NCBI RefSeq assembly: GCF_015356865.1
Contig: NZ_JAAFZA010000057.1
Coordinates: 1 to 50,588 of the forward strand
Length of the DNA stretch: 50,588 bases
Reading direction: 5' to 3'
Origin: Catenulispora pinisilvae
GTDB lineage: Bacteria > Actinomycetota > Actinomycetes > Streptomycetales > Catenulisporaceae
This document shows, piece after piece, positions 17,507-26,857 of the stretch; position 1 is the first letter of the stretch; each line of letters begins with the position of its first letter. The notes below the pieces were generated by a model. That model made no database searches. It saw nothing but the letters and a program-made list of their open reading frames with translations, and was not told the origin of the DNA. The position numbers were made by a program, and so were the translations under genes.

Positions 17507-18547
17507 TCAGCCTGCTGTCGCCGGCGGCGCGGTGCTCTCCCGCACGGTGAGCGTGGTGGCCATCTCCACCCCTATCTGCGCCGGCTCCTCCCCGCGTCCC
17601 AGGCTCAGCGCCAGCTCGGCGGCGGCCGCGGCCATCTCGGCCAGCGGCCGGTGCACGGTGGTCAGCGGCGGCTCCACCCACGCGCCGACCGGCAGGTCGT
17701 CGAACCCGACCACGCTCAGGTCCTCCGGGATGCGCAGGCCCGCCTCGCGCGCCGCGCGATAGACACCCAGCGCCTGCAGGTCGCTCGACGCGAAGATCGC
17801 GGTCGGCCGGTCGGCGCGCGCCAGCAGACCGAGCGCGGCGGCGTAGCCGTCCTCGCGGGTCAGCGGAGCCTCGACGACCGATTCCGGAGCCACCGGAAGG
17901 CCCGCGGACTGCATCGCCGAGTGGAAACCGGCCAGGCGCGCGCGGCACGGCAGCTGGTCCGGCTCGCTGATGACGGCGATGCGCCGGTGGCCCAGCTTGA
18001 TCAGGTGCCGGGTCGCGGTCTGCCCGCCCCGCCAGTCCGTGGCGCCGACGAACGGCACATCGTCCGGCAGCTCGGTGGTCGGATCCAGGACCAGGTAGGG
18101 GATGCCGCGGGTCTTGAGCAGGTCGCGCCCGGCCTCGGACAGCCGGGCCACCGCCAGCACCGCCCGCGGCCGCCGTTCGAGGAGGTCGTCCACGGCCGTG
18201 GCCGTGGCGGCGGCCGGCCCGGACTCGGAGATCACGACGCCGAACCGGTGCTTGCGCGCGACCTGCTCGACCCCGCGGATGACCGGCACGGCCTGCATCC
18301 CGGCCAGCTCGTGGAACACCAGCTCCAGGATGTCGTTGCCCTTGACCGGCGGTTTGCGGTAGCCGTAGCGCTCGATCAGCTCCTCGACGCGGGCCCGGGT
18401 CTGCTCCGACACCCCGGACCGGCCGTTGAGGACCTTGGACACGGTGGGCACCGACACGCCGGCCGTCTCCGCGATGTGCGCGATGGTCACGGGCCCCCGT
18501 TCGCGCTGTCCTCCCGGCTCGCTCACTTGCGTCTCCTCGTCCGCCAC
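17507..18547 (-). CDS. LacI-family regulator LacI-2
   Basis: 346 aa from a GTG. An 18-residue polar N-terminal extension precedes the HTH (VTIAHIAETAGVSVPTVSKVL) and a type-1 periplasmic-binding effector domain. The start could be later, since the ribosome site is weak. GH42 follows on the same strand; a family-C-like box lies about 35 bp upstream of the start, suggesting autoregulation. The other family-C boxes near GH genes make it one candidate for the family-C regulator. Confidence 0.93.
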   Translation of the reverse strand: MADEETQVSEPGGQRERGPVTIAHIAETAGVSVPTVSKVLNGRSGVSEQTRARVEELIERYGYRKPPVKGNDILELVFHELAGMQAVPVIRGVEQVARKHRFGVVISESGPAAATATAVDDLLERRPRAVLAVARLSEAGRDLLKTRGIPYLVLDPTTELPDDVPFVGATDWRGGQTATRHLIKLGHRRIAVISEPDQLPCRARLAGFHSAMQSAGLPVAPESVVEAPLTREDGYAAALGLLARADRPTAIFASSDLQALGVYRAAREAGLRIPEDLSVVGFDDLPVGAWVEPPLTTVHRPLAEMAAAAAELALSLGRGEEPAQIGVEMATTLTVRESTAPPATAG

Positions 18548-18580
18548 GCCCTATTCATACACCACGGTCGTGGCATCCTT

Positions 18581-18592
18581 GCAAACTTTCGC
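18581..18592. promoter_or_regulatory. Family-C-like box before LacI-2
   Basis: GCAAACTTTCGC differs from the perfect GCGAAASTTTCGC type in one arm. It lies in the LacI-2 promoter, between it and the end of the clan GH-A gene. Confidence 0.4.
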
Positions 18593-18641
18593 CGGTGCGG
18601 GCAGAAAGTTGCCCGCACCGGCGCCCAGCGTGACCGCGGCG

Positions 18642-20507
18642 TCAGCCGAGCGTCCACTGCTGGTTGCTCTGGCCGTTGCAGGTCCACAGTTGGGCCAGGG
18701 TGCCGTTGGCGGTTCCGGCGCCGCTGGCATCCAGGCACAATCCGGACTGGGCCCCGGTGATGGTGCCGTTGGAGTTCAGGGTCCACTGCTGGTTGGCCCC
18801 GCCGTTGCAGGACCAGATGTCGGCCTTGGTGCCGTTGGCGGTGCCCTTGCCGTAGGCGTCCAGGCACATCTGGCTGCTGCCGCTGTAGACGGTCAGCCGG
18901 TTGGACGCGGTGTGCGTCCAGATCTGGTTGGTGCTGCCGGAGCAGTCCCAGATCTGCGCCTGGGTCCCGGCCGTCGTGCTGGCGCCGTTGATGTCCAGGC
19001 ACTTGCCGGCGCCGACCGCGTGCAGCTCGCCGGTCGAGCTTGGGGAGCCGCCGGTGCCCGGGTGCAGCTGGACGACCACGACCGAGTACGCCGGGACGGT
19101 CTGGCTGGTGGCGCTGCCGGTCGCGGAGGAGGTGATCGAGGTGCCGTTCTTCAGGTACGAGTACACGGTCGGCGTGCCCGAACCCGGCGTGAAGCCGTTG
19201 TAGGACAGTGAGACCGAGGCATTGTTGTTCGGGTCCTTGTTGATGAGCATGACGTCCACATCGCCGTTCGCGCGCTTCACGGCGTGCGCGGACAGCAGCG
19301 ACGTCGAAGCGCTCGCCGACACCAGGGTGTCGCCGGGCGATCCGAGCTTGGAGATCATCTCGGTGCCGTAGTAGGCCGGGAACGGGGTGTTCTGCGCCGG
19401 CTCGCAGGAGGCTCCGCTGGAGAGCATGCCGTAGTCGTTGTAATCGGTGGCGCCGTCCACCGTCGTGAGGTTGGTGCAGTCGGTGCCGTTGTGCAGGTCC
19501 CACCAGTCGACGTTGAACGCGCCGTTCTCCATCAGGGTCAGGTACTCGTCCGGGGCGAACAGGCCGTTCGGCGCGGTGTCCCGGTAGGAGGTGGCGTTGG
19601 CCTCGGTCACCGCGATGCCGACGTTGGGGGCGTTGGCGCCGGCGTACTGGTTGATGAGCGAGTGCACGGCGCTCATCATGCCGGGGACCAGGGCCTGCGG
19701 CTTGGTCAGCAGGTCGGCCTCGCTGGTGCTGCTCGGGTAGGTGTGTACGATCACGAAGTCGATCTTCGAGCCGGCGATCGACAGGACCGTGTGGTTCCAG
19801 TCCTGGGTGTCGCCGGGGCCGACGATGCCGTCCGGCCAGGAGCCGGGGGTGGTCAGCACGGCGCCGATCTTGATGGTCGGGTCGACCGCCTTCATCGCCG
19901 AGGCGTACTGCAGCAGGTTGGTGGCGTACGTCGTGGCGCTGTGGCTGGAGTGGGTGTCGTTCTCCCACTTGGAGCCGTATTCGCCGTTGCCGTACTGCTC
20001 GTTGCCGATCTCCCAGTACTTGACGCCGTAGCCCTTGGTGACGTTCGCGTACTGCACCCAGGCCGTGGCCTCCTGCGGAGTGCCGGAGCCGTAGTTGGCG
20101 GTGATGACCGCTTGGGCTCCGGCGGCGCGGACGGTGCTCATGTAGTCGTCGAAATCGGTGTTCGGAGCGACGTAGCCGCCTCCGTCGACGGTGTTGGTCT
20201 GCCAGTGGTAGGCGTCGGCGTAGCTGCCGCCGGGATAGCGCACGGCGCCCAGGCCTCCGGTGCGCAGCGCGCTTTGGACTGGCGAGGTGGCGATGGTGCC
20301 GTCGTAGACGGCGAAGTTGACCCCCGTGCCGGTCGCCGGAAGCGTGGCCAGGGACTGGTCGGCGTTCACCGTGACGGTGGCGGAGGTGCTGGCGGAGACC
20401 AGCGGCTGAGCGGACGCCGCCGGTGCGACCGCGGCGATCGTGCCGCCCGCGGCCAGCGCGAGGGCCGCGCCGAGGTGCAGGAAACGGGTACGGGCAGATC
20501 TGTGCAT
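18642..20507 (-). CDS. Secreted clan GH-A hydrolase (GH51/GH39-like, arabinofuranosidase-type) with CBM13
   Basis: 621 aa. A Sec signal peptide of about 33 residues ends in SAQ. The barrel shows the acid/base Glu in KYWEIGNEQYG (about residue 170) and the nucleophile Glu in AVTEANATSY (about residue 300). A beta-sandwich (residues about 390-480) precedes a Gly-Ser linker and a ricin-type beta-trefoil (about 490-621) whose repeats end in NQIWTH, NQQWTLN and NQQWTL. Proteins of this layout are usually annotated alpha-L-arabinofuranosidase. The GH family assignment is uncertain, but the clan is not. Divergent from GH36, with a perfect family-C box between. Confidence 0.8.
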   Translation of the reverse strand: MHRSARTRFLHLGAALALAAGGTIAAVAPAASAQPLVSASTSATVTVNADQSLATLPATGTGVNFAVYDGTIATSPVQSALRTGGLGAVRYPGGSYADAYHWQTNTVDGGGYVAPNTDFDDYMSTVRAAGAQAVITANYGSGTPQEATAWVQYANVTKGYGVKYWEIGNEQYGNGEYGSKWENDTHSSHSATTYATNLLQYASAMKAVDPTIKIGAVLTTPGSWPDGIVGPGDTQDWNHTVLSIAGSKIDFVIVHTYPSSTSEADLLTKPQALVPGMMSAVHSLINQYAGANAPNVGIAVTEANATSYRDTAPNGLFAPDEYLTLMENGAFNVDWWDLHNGTDCTNLTTVDGATDYNDYGMLSSGASCEPAQNTPFPAYYGTEMISKLGSPGDTLVSASASTSLLSAHAVKRANGDVDVMLINKDPNNNASVSLSYNGFTPGSGTPTVYSYLKNGTSITSSATGSATSQTVPAYSVVVVQLHPGTGGSPSSTGELHAVGAGKCLDINGASTTAGTQAQIWDCSGSTNQIWTHTASNRLTVYSGSSQMCLDAYGKGTANGTKADIWSCNGGANQQWTLNSNGTITGAQSGLCLDASGAGTANGTLAQLWTCNGQSNQQWTLG

Positions 20508-20549
20508 GGCCCCTCCGACAGGGTGGCGGTGCTGGGATGGCGAGGCGGA

Positions 20550-20562
20550 GCGAAAGTTTCGC
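20550..20562. promoter_or_regulatory. Family-C operator GCGAAAGTTTCGC
   Basis: A 13-bp odd palindrome, the most complete family-C copy, in the 176-bp divergent region between the clan GH-A gene and GH36. Confidence 0.6.
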
Positions 20563-20683
20563 TATCATTGCGCGAATGTTTCTGATGGAAGAAGCTAACG
20601 ACGAGTCAGGTATCGGTCAAGAGACAGACCGAGCCGGCCGTTCCGCAAGCGGTTGACAGCGATCATCGAGATCTGGGGTACGC

Positions 20684-22789
20684 GTGACAGACGAAGCAAC
20701 GTTCTCCTGGGGCCACGCGGCGCTGCGCGTCGATTTCCACGTCGACACACAGCGCCGCGTCCGGATCGTCGGAGTGGGCCCGGACGGTCCGGTCGATCCC
20801 TCCGACGGGCTGCCCCTGGTCGAAGTACTCGTCGCCGGGCACGGACGGTGGGCGGCCGCCGAGCGCGCCACCGGGACCGTGTTCGGCGAGCGCCTGGCAT
20901 ATCAGCGTCATGAGGAGTCCCGCGAGGGCGGATGGCTGTGCCTGCGCGTCGATCTGGCGGATCCGGACACCGGGCTGACCGCCCAGGTGCATCTGCGCAC
21001 CCCCGACGGCGTCAGCGCGGTGCAGAGCTGGGTCCGGTTGGCCAACCGGGGCGAGCAGAGCCTGGTCGTGGAGTCGGTCACGTCCATGATTCTGGGCGGC
21101 ATCGCCGACGGCGACGGCGGGGTGGCGGGGCTGGACGTCTGGCACGCCGACAACGAATGGCTGGCCGAAGGCCGCTGGCAGCGGCGCGCGCTGCGCGAGG
21201 TGCTCGTCGACATGAACTTCGGCCGGCACCGCCAAGAGGCGCGCAGCAGCTTTTCGCGGACCAGCCAGGGGACCTGGTCGACGGGGCGTCACCTGCCCAT
21301 GGGGGCGCTGACCGCCCGCGACAGTGGACGGACCCTGATGTGGCAAGTGGAAAGTCCCGGGGGATGGCGCTGGGAGGTGGGGGAGTACACGGGAATCGCG
21401 TACGTCGCGCTGCTGGGACCGACCGACCGCGACCACCAGTGGCACCAGGGGCTCCATCCCGGTGGCGAATTCACGACGGTCCCCGCGGCGGTCGCCATCG
21501 GTGCTTCAGGGGACGGCGGCGACGGGTTCGCCGAGGCGACTGCGGCCATGACCGCCTATCGCAGGGCTCTGCGGCGCCCGCATCCGGACCACGCCGACCT
21601 CCCGGTGATCTTCAACGACTACATGAACACCGTGATGGGCGACCCGACGACTGAGCGTCTGCGGCCCCTGATCGACGCCGCGGCCGAGGCCGGTGCGGAG
21701 TACTTCGTCATCGACGCGGGTTGGTACGCCGGGTGGGAGGGGTGGTGGAACACGGTCGGGGAGTGGGAGGAGTCGGCGGTCCGCTTCCCCGGCGGCCTGA
21801 TCGAGGTCGTGGACCGGATCAGGGCCCGGGACATGGTTCCCGGACTCTGGCTGGAACCCGAGGTGGTAGGCGTGCGCAGCCCGCTGGCCGAGACGCTGCC
21901 CGACGCCGCGTTCTTCCAGCGTGCCGGTGAGCGTGTCGTCGACAACGGCCGGTATCACCTCGACCTTCGCCACCCGGCCGCGGTCGGACACCTCGACGCC
22001 GTGGTCGACCGGCTCGTGGCCGACTACGGGGTCGGCTATCTCAAGCTCGACTACAACGTGAACCCCGGCCCGGGCACCGACCTGCCCACCGGCGATCCCG
22101 GCGCGGGCCTGCTCGGCCACGAACGAGCGTTGCTGGCCTGGCTCGACGGCGTCCTAGACCGCCACCCCGGGCTGACGCTGGAGAACTGCGCCTCCGGCGC
22201 CATGCGCAGCGACTACGCGATGCTGTCCCGTCTCCAACTCCAGTCGACCAGCGACCAGCAGGAGCACTACCGCTACCCGTCGATCGCCGCCGCGGCGCCG
22301 GCCGCCATCGCCCCGGAGCAGGCTGCGAACTGGGCGTATCCGCAGCCTGATTTCAGCGATGCCGAGAACGCCTTCGCGTTGTGCAACGCACTGCTCGGCC
22401 GCTTCTACCTCTCAGGGCACTTGGATCGGATGACGCCGGAGCAGCACGCCCAGGTCGCCGACGCGGTCGCCGTCTACAAACGGATCCGTACGGACATTGC
22501 GGCCTCTGTGCCGTTGTGGCCGCTGGGACTGCCGGGCTGGACAGACCCTTGGATCGCGCTGGGGCTGCGCGGCGCGGCGACGACCTACGTGACTGTGTGG
22601 CGCCGTCCCGGGGAGGAGTCCGCCGCCGGGCAGACGCTGCTCATACCGCATCTCAAGGGCCGTGATGTCGATGTCAGCGTCCTGTTCCCGCAAGACCCGA
22701 AATGCTCGATCGGCTGGATCCCGGGGACAGGTGAGCTGACCGTGCAGCTCCCTGAACCCGGGACCGCCTGCCTCATCGCGATCGGGTGA
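20684..22789 (+). CDS. GH36 alpha-galactosidase, intracellular
   Basis: 701 aa; GTG start. An N-terminal beta-supersandwich (residues about 1-290) precedes the barrel. The GH36 landmarks are FVIDAGWY, GLWLEPEVVG, the nucleophile Asp in YLKLDYN (about residue 455) and the acid/base Asp in LQSTSDQQEH (about residue 525), with LENCASGAMR between. No signal peptide. It hydrolyses alpha-1,6-galactosyl side chains of imported oligosaccharides, for example from galactomannan. It ends 12 bp from the convergent secreted GH29. The family-C box upstream is its likely control site. Confidence 0.93.
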   Translation: MTDEATFSWGHAALRVDFHVDTQRRVRIVGVGPDGPVDPSDGLPLVEVLVAGHGRWAAAERATGTVFGERLAYQRHEESREGGWLCLRVDLADPDTGLTAQVHLRTPDGVSAVQSWVRLANRGEQSLVVESVTSMILGGIADGDGGVAGLDVWHADNEWLAEGRWQRRALREVLVDMNFGRHRQEARSSFSRTSQGTWSTGRHLPMGALTARDSGRTLMWQVESPGGWRWEVGEYTGIAYVALLGPTDRDHQWHQGLHPGGEFTTVPAAVAIGASGDGGDGFAEATAAMTAYRRALRRPHPDHADLPVIFNDYMNTVMGDPTTERLRPLIDAAAEAGAEYFVIDAGWYAGWEGWWNTVGEWEESAVRFPGGLIEVVDRIRARDMVPGLWLEPEVVGVRSPLAETLPDAAFFQRAGERVVDNGRYHLDLRHPAAVGHLDAVVDRLVADYGVGYLKLDYNVNPGPGTDLPTGDPGAGLLGHERALLAWLDGVLDRHPGLTLENCASGAMRSDYAMLSRLQLQSTSDQQEHYRYPSIAAAAPAAIAPEQAANWAYPQPDFSDAENAFALCNALLGRFYLSGHLDRMTPEQHAQVADAVAVYKRIRTDIAASVPLWPLGLPGWTDPWIALGLRGAATTYVTVWRRPGEESAAGQTLLIPHLKGRDVDVSVLFPQDPKCSIGWIPGTGELTVQLPEPGTACLIAIG

Positions 22790-22801
22790 GGGTTTCTCGG
22801 G

Positions 22802-24790
22802 TCAGACCGCGACGATCGACCACGCGTTGTTCGGGCTGGAGTTCGGGCTCCACAGCACCGTGGCGGCACCGGCCGTCGTGCTCCCCGCGCCGTCCAGCGC
22901 GGTGCCGGTGCCGCGGTTGACGATGTGGTAGAGCCCGTTGCCGGCGCTGTTCAGGCTCCACTGCTGGTTGTTGCCGCCGTTCCACGCCGCCTGGCGGGCC
23001 GGCGCGCCGTTGGCGGTGTCGCCCCAGCTGTCGGCGACCATGCCGTTGGTGTTGTTGACGATCCGGAAGTAGCCACCGCCGAGCGGGACCAGCTGCCATT
23101 GCAGGTTGGTGCTGCCGTTGTAGCTCCACTGCTTCAGGTCCGAGCCGGAGGCGACGCCGCCGCCGCTGTCCAGGACCAGACCGCTGGCGGCGTTGGCGAT
23201 CTTCGCCCAGCCGGTCGGGACGGGCCCGGCGCCCAGGGCCGGGATCTGCCCGGAGAACGTCAGCTTGACCGTGTAGGCCAGGGCGTTGAAGGGTGCGGTG
23301 GACGACGGCATCGTGAAGTGCAGGCCGCCGGCGTCCTGAACCGGCGAGGGCAGGTTGGTGTATGTCCCCGCCGTGTTGTTCAGCAGCTGCGCGGAGACCA
23401 GGGTGCTGAGGTTGATCTGGTTGGAGTTCAGGGTGGTCACGGTCATCGTGCCGCCCTGCCAGCCCAGGGCCGTGGCGTACAGGACGGTGTTGTCCTTGCT
23501 GCGGGTGAAGCGGACATCCAGCGGCGTGCCGGCCTTGGGACCGGAGAAGGATCCGCCGCCCATGGCGGTCGGGCCCTCGCCGTACGAGCTCCACGAGCGG
23601 GTGGCGTAGATCGCCTCGCCGAAGCGGCCGAGCCAGTCGCCGATGCCGAGCAGGATGGCCTGCTGGCCGGAGGGGATGGTGCCGTCGGCCATCGGGGCGA
23701 TGTTCAGCAGCATGTTGCCGCCCTTGGCCACCCGGTCGATGAGCGCGTGCAGCAGCGCCTGGGTCGTGTAGTAGCCGATCCCGACGGTGTAGCACCAACT
23801 GGAGGAGGAGATGGAGTCGTCGGTGAGCCAGTACGGGGTGAGCAGGCCGTCGGGACCGCCGCGTTCGAAGTCGAAGACCTCGCCGGAGGTGTCGAAGCCG
23901 TCCTTGTAGGTGGCCACGACGTCCTTGTTCCAGGCCACGGCCTGGTTGTAGTAGTACGCCAGGAAGGCCAGGCGTTCGGACTCCTGGACGTTGCTCAGGT
24001 CGAAGTCCTGCCAGATCATGTCCGGCTGGTAGCCGTTGATCACCTCGACCAGTTTGGCGAACCACAACTGGTTCTCCGCCGTGGAGCCCATCTGTCCGTA
24101 CAGCTTCTGCAACGTCGCCGTGGACTGCTGCGGCACGTATTGGTAGTAGCCGAGGAAGTGGTAGGCGTGGTGCAGGGACGTCATGAACTTCAGGCCCTGC
24201 GCGCGGATCGCCTGGGCGTGCAGGCTCACCAGGTCCAGCCCCGGGCCGGTCTTCACCGAGTTCCACTCGTTGGCCTGGCTGTTCCACATCGAGTAGCCGT
24301 CGTGGTGCTCGGCCACGGGGCCGGCGAACTTCGCGCCGGCGGCCTTGAACAGCTGAGCCCACGCGTTCGGGTCCCAGCCGCCGCCGGCCGAGGTCAGCTT
24401 GGGCGCGAACTTCGTGAAGTTGCCCGCCTTGTCGTTCGCCCCGAGTATGAAGTTGTGGTACGGCCACACCGACGGGTCCCCGTAGGTCGCGATGTGGTGC
24501 TGGTTCTCGATCGAGCCCGGGTTGTACATGTTGCGCGGATACCACTCGCTGCTGAAGGCCGGGACGGAGAAGGCGCCCCAGTGGTAGTAGATCCCGAACT
24601 TGGCGTCCTGGAACCACTCCGGCGTCGCCGGGTGCTGATCCACGGAGGACCAGGATGCCGTGTAGCTCTGCGGGCCGCCGGTGGCCGAGGCCGCCGGCGC
24701 GAAACGCAGCAGGCCGAACGCGGCGGCCGCGCCCGCGCTTCCGGCGGTGAGGAGAGTGCGGCGGCTGATGGGGAAGCGGGAGGAGGGCAT
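22802..24790 (-). CDS. Tat-exported GH29 alpha-L-fucosidase with C-terminal ricin-type lectin
   Basis: 662 aa. The N-terminus has a twin-arginine signal (SRRTLL) and an Ala-rich hydrophobic stretch ending at about residue 37. The GH29 domain shows FGIYYHWGAFSVPAFSSEWY, VAEHHDGYSMW and the nucleophile Asp in DMIWQDFDLS. The middle beta-sandwich is followed by a beta-trefoil (about 530-662) with three QxW-type repeats (TNLQWQL, NNQQWSLN, NNAWSI). That lectin is a different lineage from the near-identical CBM13 modules of GH54 and GH10. It removes fucose outside the cell. GH54-a lies upstream on the same strand, separated by a strong hairpin. Confidence 0.93.
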   Translation of the reverse strand: MPSSRFPISRRTLLTAGSAGAAAAFGLLRFAPAASATGGPQSYTASWSSVDQHPATPEWFQDAKFGIYYHWGAFSVPAFSSEWYPRNMYNPGSIENQHHIATYGDPSVWPYHNFILGANDKAGNFTKFAPKLTSAGGGWDPNAWAQLFKAAGAKFAGPVAEHHDGYSMWNSQANEWNSVKTGPGLDLVSLHAQAIRAQGLKFMTSLHHAYHFLGYYQYVPQQSTATLQKLYGQMGSTAENQLWFAKLVEVINGYQPDMIWQDFDLSNVQESERLAFLAYYYNQAVAWNKDVVATYKDGFDTSGEVFDFERGGPDGLLTPYWLTDDSISSSSWCYTVGIGYYTTQALLHALIDRVAKGGNMLLNIAPMADGTIPSGQQAILLGIGDWLGRFGEAIYATRSWSSYGEGPTAMGGGSFSGPKAGTPLDVRFTRSKDNTVLYATALGWQGGTMTVTTLNSNQINLSTLVSAQLLNNTAGTYTNLPSPVQDAGGLHFTMPSSTAPFNALAYTVKLTFSGQIPALGAGPVPTGWAKIANAASGLVLDSGGGVASGSDLKQWSYNGSTNLQWQLVPLGGGYFRIVNNTNGMVADSWGDTANGAPARQAAWNGGNNQQWSLNSAGNGLYHIVNRGTGTALDGAGSTTAGAATVLWSPNSSPNNAWSIVAV

Positions 24791-24860
24791 TCGACGTCCT
24801 TTCGACGTGGCGGGAGCCTCCGGCGAGGTCAGTGCTCGATGGGTACTGGATCAGGAGGGG

Positions 24861-24893
24861 GCCGGGGCGGCGATCCCTCAGCGCCGCCCCGGC
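24861..24893 (-). terminator. 12-bp perfect GC stem-loop after GH54-a
   Basis: GCCGGGGCGGCG pairs with CGCCGCCCCGGC around a 9-base loop, 15 bp after the GH54-a stop. There is no T-run, which is usual in actinomycetes. Confidence 0.7.
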
Positions 24894-24907
24894 GTTTGGG
24901 GGGAGCC

Positions 24908-25300
24908 TTAGCTGAGGGTCCATTGCTGGTTGCTCTGGCCGTTGCAGGTCCAGAGTTGGGCGAGGGCTCCGTCGGCGGTGGAGGCTCCGCTTACGTCGAG
25001 GCAGAGTCCTGATTGGACTCCGGTGACGGTGCCGTTGGAGTTGAGGGTCCACTGCTGGTTGGTCTGGCCGTTGCAGGGCCAGATGATGACTTTGGTGCCG
25101 TTGGCAGTGCCCTTGCCGTTGGCGTCGAGGCAGTCGGTGGTGCCGGAGTCGGTGACGGCGAGCTCACCGGTGGAGTTGTGCGCGAACGTCTGGTTGCTCT
25201 GGCCGTTGCAGTCGTAGATCTGCACCTGCGTGCCACCGGTCGTGGTGGCGTTCGGCACGTCCAGGCACTTGCCCGCGCCGACCGCGTGCAGCGCGCCGCC
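24908..25300. repeat. CBM13-coding DNA repeat, copy 1 (GH54-a)
   Basis: The DNA coding the ricin-type lectin of GH54-a is nearly identical to copies 2 and 3 over about 300 bp, with drift towards the linker end. Confidence 0.85.
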
Positions 25301-26389
25301 GGGCGGCGGTGCCGGTGCCGAGTAGCCGGCGCCGGTGATGGTCGCCTGGACCGCGTTCTCGGTCGCGTCCGTGGGGAAACCGGTCGTGACGGCGCCCTCG
25401 AAGAACTCGCCCTGGCCGCCGTTGCTGTTGTCGCCGCCGGTGCCCAGTTCGACGTCCGGCTGTACCTTCATCGGGCTGTAGTTGTTCGGTAGTGGCCCTG
25501 AATACGTCGTCGCGAGGCCGCCGGTGGTCGCGTCCCCGTTTTTCAGAGTGAAGTTCGACGTCCCGTTGTTCTTCTCCAACGCGGTCACGAACGGATGGTT
25601 CACGCCGGGGTTGTTCGAGGTGTTCGGGCCGGTGTTGGTGCTGTACATGCCGTTCTCCAGGTCGGCCTCCACCCATGGCCCCGGTCCGGTACAGCCGCCG
25701 AACCAGCACGCGTTGCCCCACTCGATCGCGTTCATCGTCGCGTTGCCGTCGTCACTGTGGTCGGTCTCGGCGCTGCCGAAGTCGAAGCAGCACTGCGAGT
25801 TGTAGTAGCTGGATGAGGTGACCATGTAGACCCCCTCCGGCTGCGATCCGGTGGGCAGGCCGGCGGTGTTGTCGATGCGGTAGCCGACACCGGGATGGAC
25901 CTTGACGCCGAAGACCTGGTGGCCGTCGACGGTCTCCGGCAGGGCCATGGCGTCCGCGCCGACGTCCGAGCCGTTCGGACCCGGGCCCTTCCAGAACCCG
26001 CCCGACGAGATCGGCATGTCGTTGTGGTGGGACGTCTGGTCGTAGAGCTTCGTGATGGTGCACGACGTGCCGGCGCAGAACGAGACCTGCGCGGCGCCGT
26101 TGGCGTAGCCGCCGGCGGCCAGCAGGCCGACGTCCGTGCGGCTGCTGTCCGACGCGCGCTGTATCTGGTAGAGCGGCCCGTCGTACGAGGCGGAGAGCGC
26201 ACGCACGGTGCTGTACGCGGCAGCGCAGGGCGTACCGCCGCTGGCGTAGACGTCGCAGGGCAGCGACGTGGCGGCGCGCGCGGTCGTCGCCCCGACCTGG
26301 ATCCCGGCCACGGCCAGGATGGCCGCGAACGCGAGCATCAGCACCGGGCGCAGGGGTCTGCGGACTCCTGTGAGGATGGATCTGAACAC
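24908..26389 (-). CDS. Secreted GH54 alpha-L-arabinofuranosidase (GH54-a) with CBM13
   Basis: 493 aa; GTG start with GGAGGTG seven bases upstream. Signal peptide to about residue 39 (ending TARA). The GH54 domain follows: LPCDVYASGGTPCAAAYSTV, LYDQTSHHND, the vicinal Cys pair in NSQCCFDFGSAET, the nucleophile Glu in VEADLENGMYS and the acid/base Asp in LGTGGDNSNGGQGEFFEG. The known fungal enzymes carry CBM42 here; this protein instead has a Pro-rich linker and a ricin-type CBM13 (about 365-493). It releases arabinose from arabinoxylan or arabinan outside the cell. It is more divergent from the fungal type than GH54-b. A family-D palindrome lies 28 bp upstream. Confidence 0.9.
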   Translation of the reverse strand: MFRSILTGVRRPLRPVLMLAFAAILAVAGIQVGATTARAATSLPCDVYASGGTPCAAAYSTVRALSASYDGPLYQIQRASDSSRTDVGLLAAGGYANGAAQVSFCAGTSCTITKLYDQTSHHNDMPISSGGFWKGPGPNGSDVGADAMALPETVDGHQVFGVKVHPGVGYRIDNTAGLPTGSQPEGVYMVTSSSYYNSQCCFDFGSAETDHSDDGNATMNAIEWGNACWFGGCTGPGPWVEADLENGMYSTNTGPNTSNNPGVNHPFVTALEKNNGTSNFTLKNGDATTGGLATTYSGPLPNNYSPMKVQPDVELGTGGDNSNGGQGEFFEGAVTTGFPTDATENAVQATITGAGYSAPAPPPGGALHAVGAGKCLDVPNATTTGGTQVQIYDCNGQSNQTFAHNSTGELAVTDSGTTDCLDANGKGTANGTKVIIWPCNGQTNQQWTLNSNGTVTGVQSGLCLDVSGASTADGALAQLWTCNGQSNQQWTLS

Positions 26390-26416
26390 TGTTTCACCTC
26401 CGAGATGTGACGGTTC

Positions 26417-26430
26417 TCGAATCGATTCGA
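26417..26430. promoter_or_regulatory. Family-D operator TCGAATCGATTCGA
   Basis: Perfect 14-bp palindrome with a central CpG between GH54-b and GH54-a, 28 bp before the GH54-a start. Related imperfect sites lie before LacI-3. Confidence 0.6.
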
Positions 26431-26455
26431 TGAAGCCTTCTGGAAAGCCGGAGCC

Positions 26456-26857
26456 TCAGCTGAGGGTCCATTGCTGGTTGCTCTGGCCGTTGCAGGTCCA
26501 GAGTTGGACTAGGGCTCCGTCGGCAGTGGAGGCTCCGCTCACGTCGAGGCAGAGTCCTGATTGGACGCCGGTGACGGTGCCGTTGGAGTTGAGCGTCCAT
26601 TGCTGGTTGGTCTGGCCGTTGCAGGGCCAGATGATGACTTTGGTGCCGTTGGCAGTGCCCTTGCCGTTGGCGTCCAGGCAGTCGGTGGTGCCGGAGTCGG
26701 TGACGGCGAGCTCACCGGTGGAGTTGTGGGTGAAGCTCTGGTTGCTCTGGCCGTTGCAGTCGTAGATCTGCACCTGCGTGCCACCCGTGGTGGTGGCGTT
26801 GGGCACGTCCAGACACTTACCGGCACCCACCGCGTGCAGCGCACCACCGGAAGAACC
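26456..26857. repeat. CBM13-coding DNA repeat, copy 2 (GH54-b)
   Basis: 402 bp, differing from copy 3 (29370-29771, opposite strand) at only about ten positions by eye, including silent positions. Confidence 0.9.
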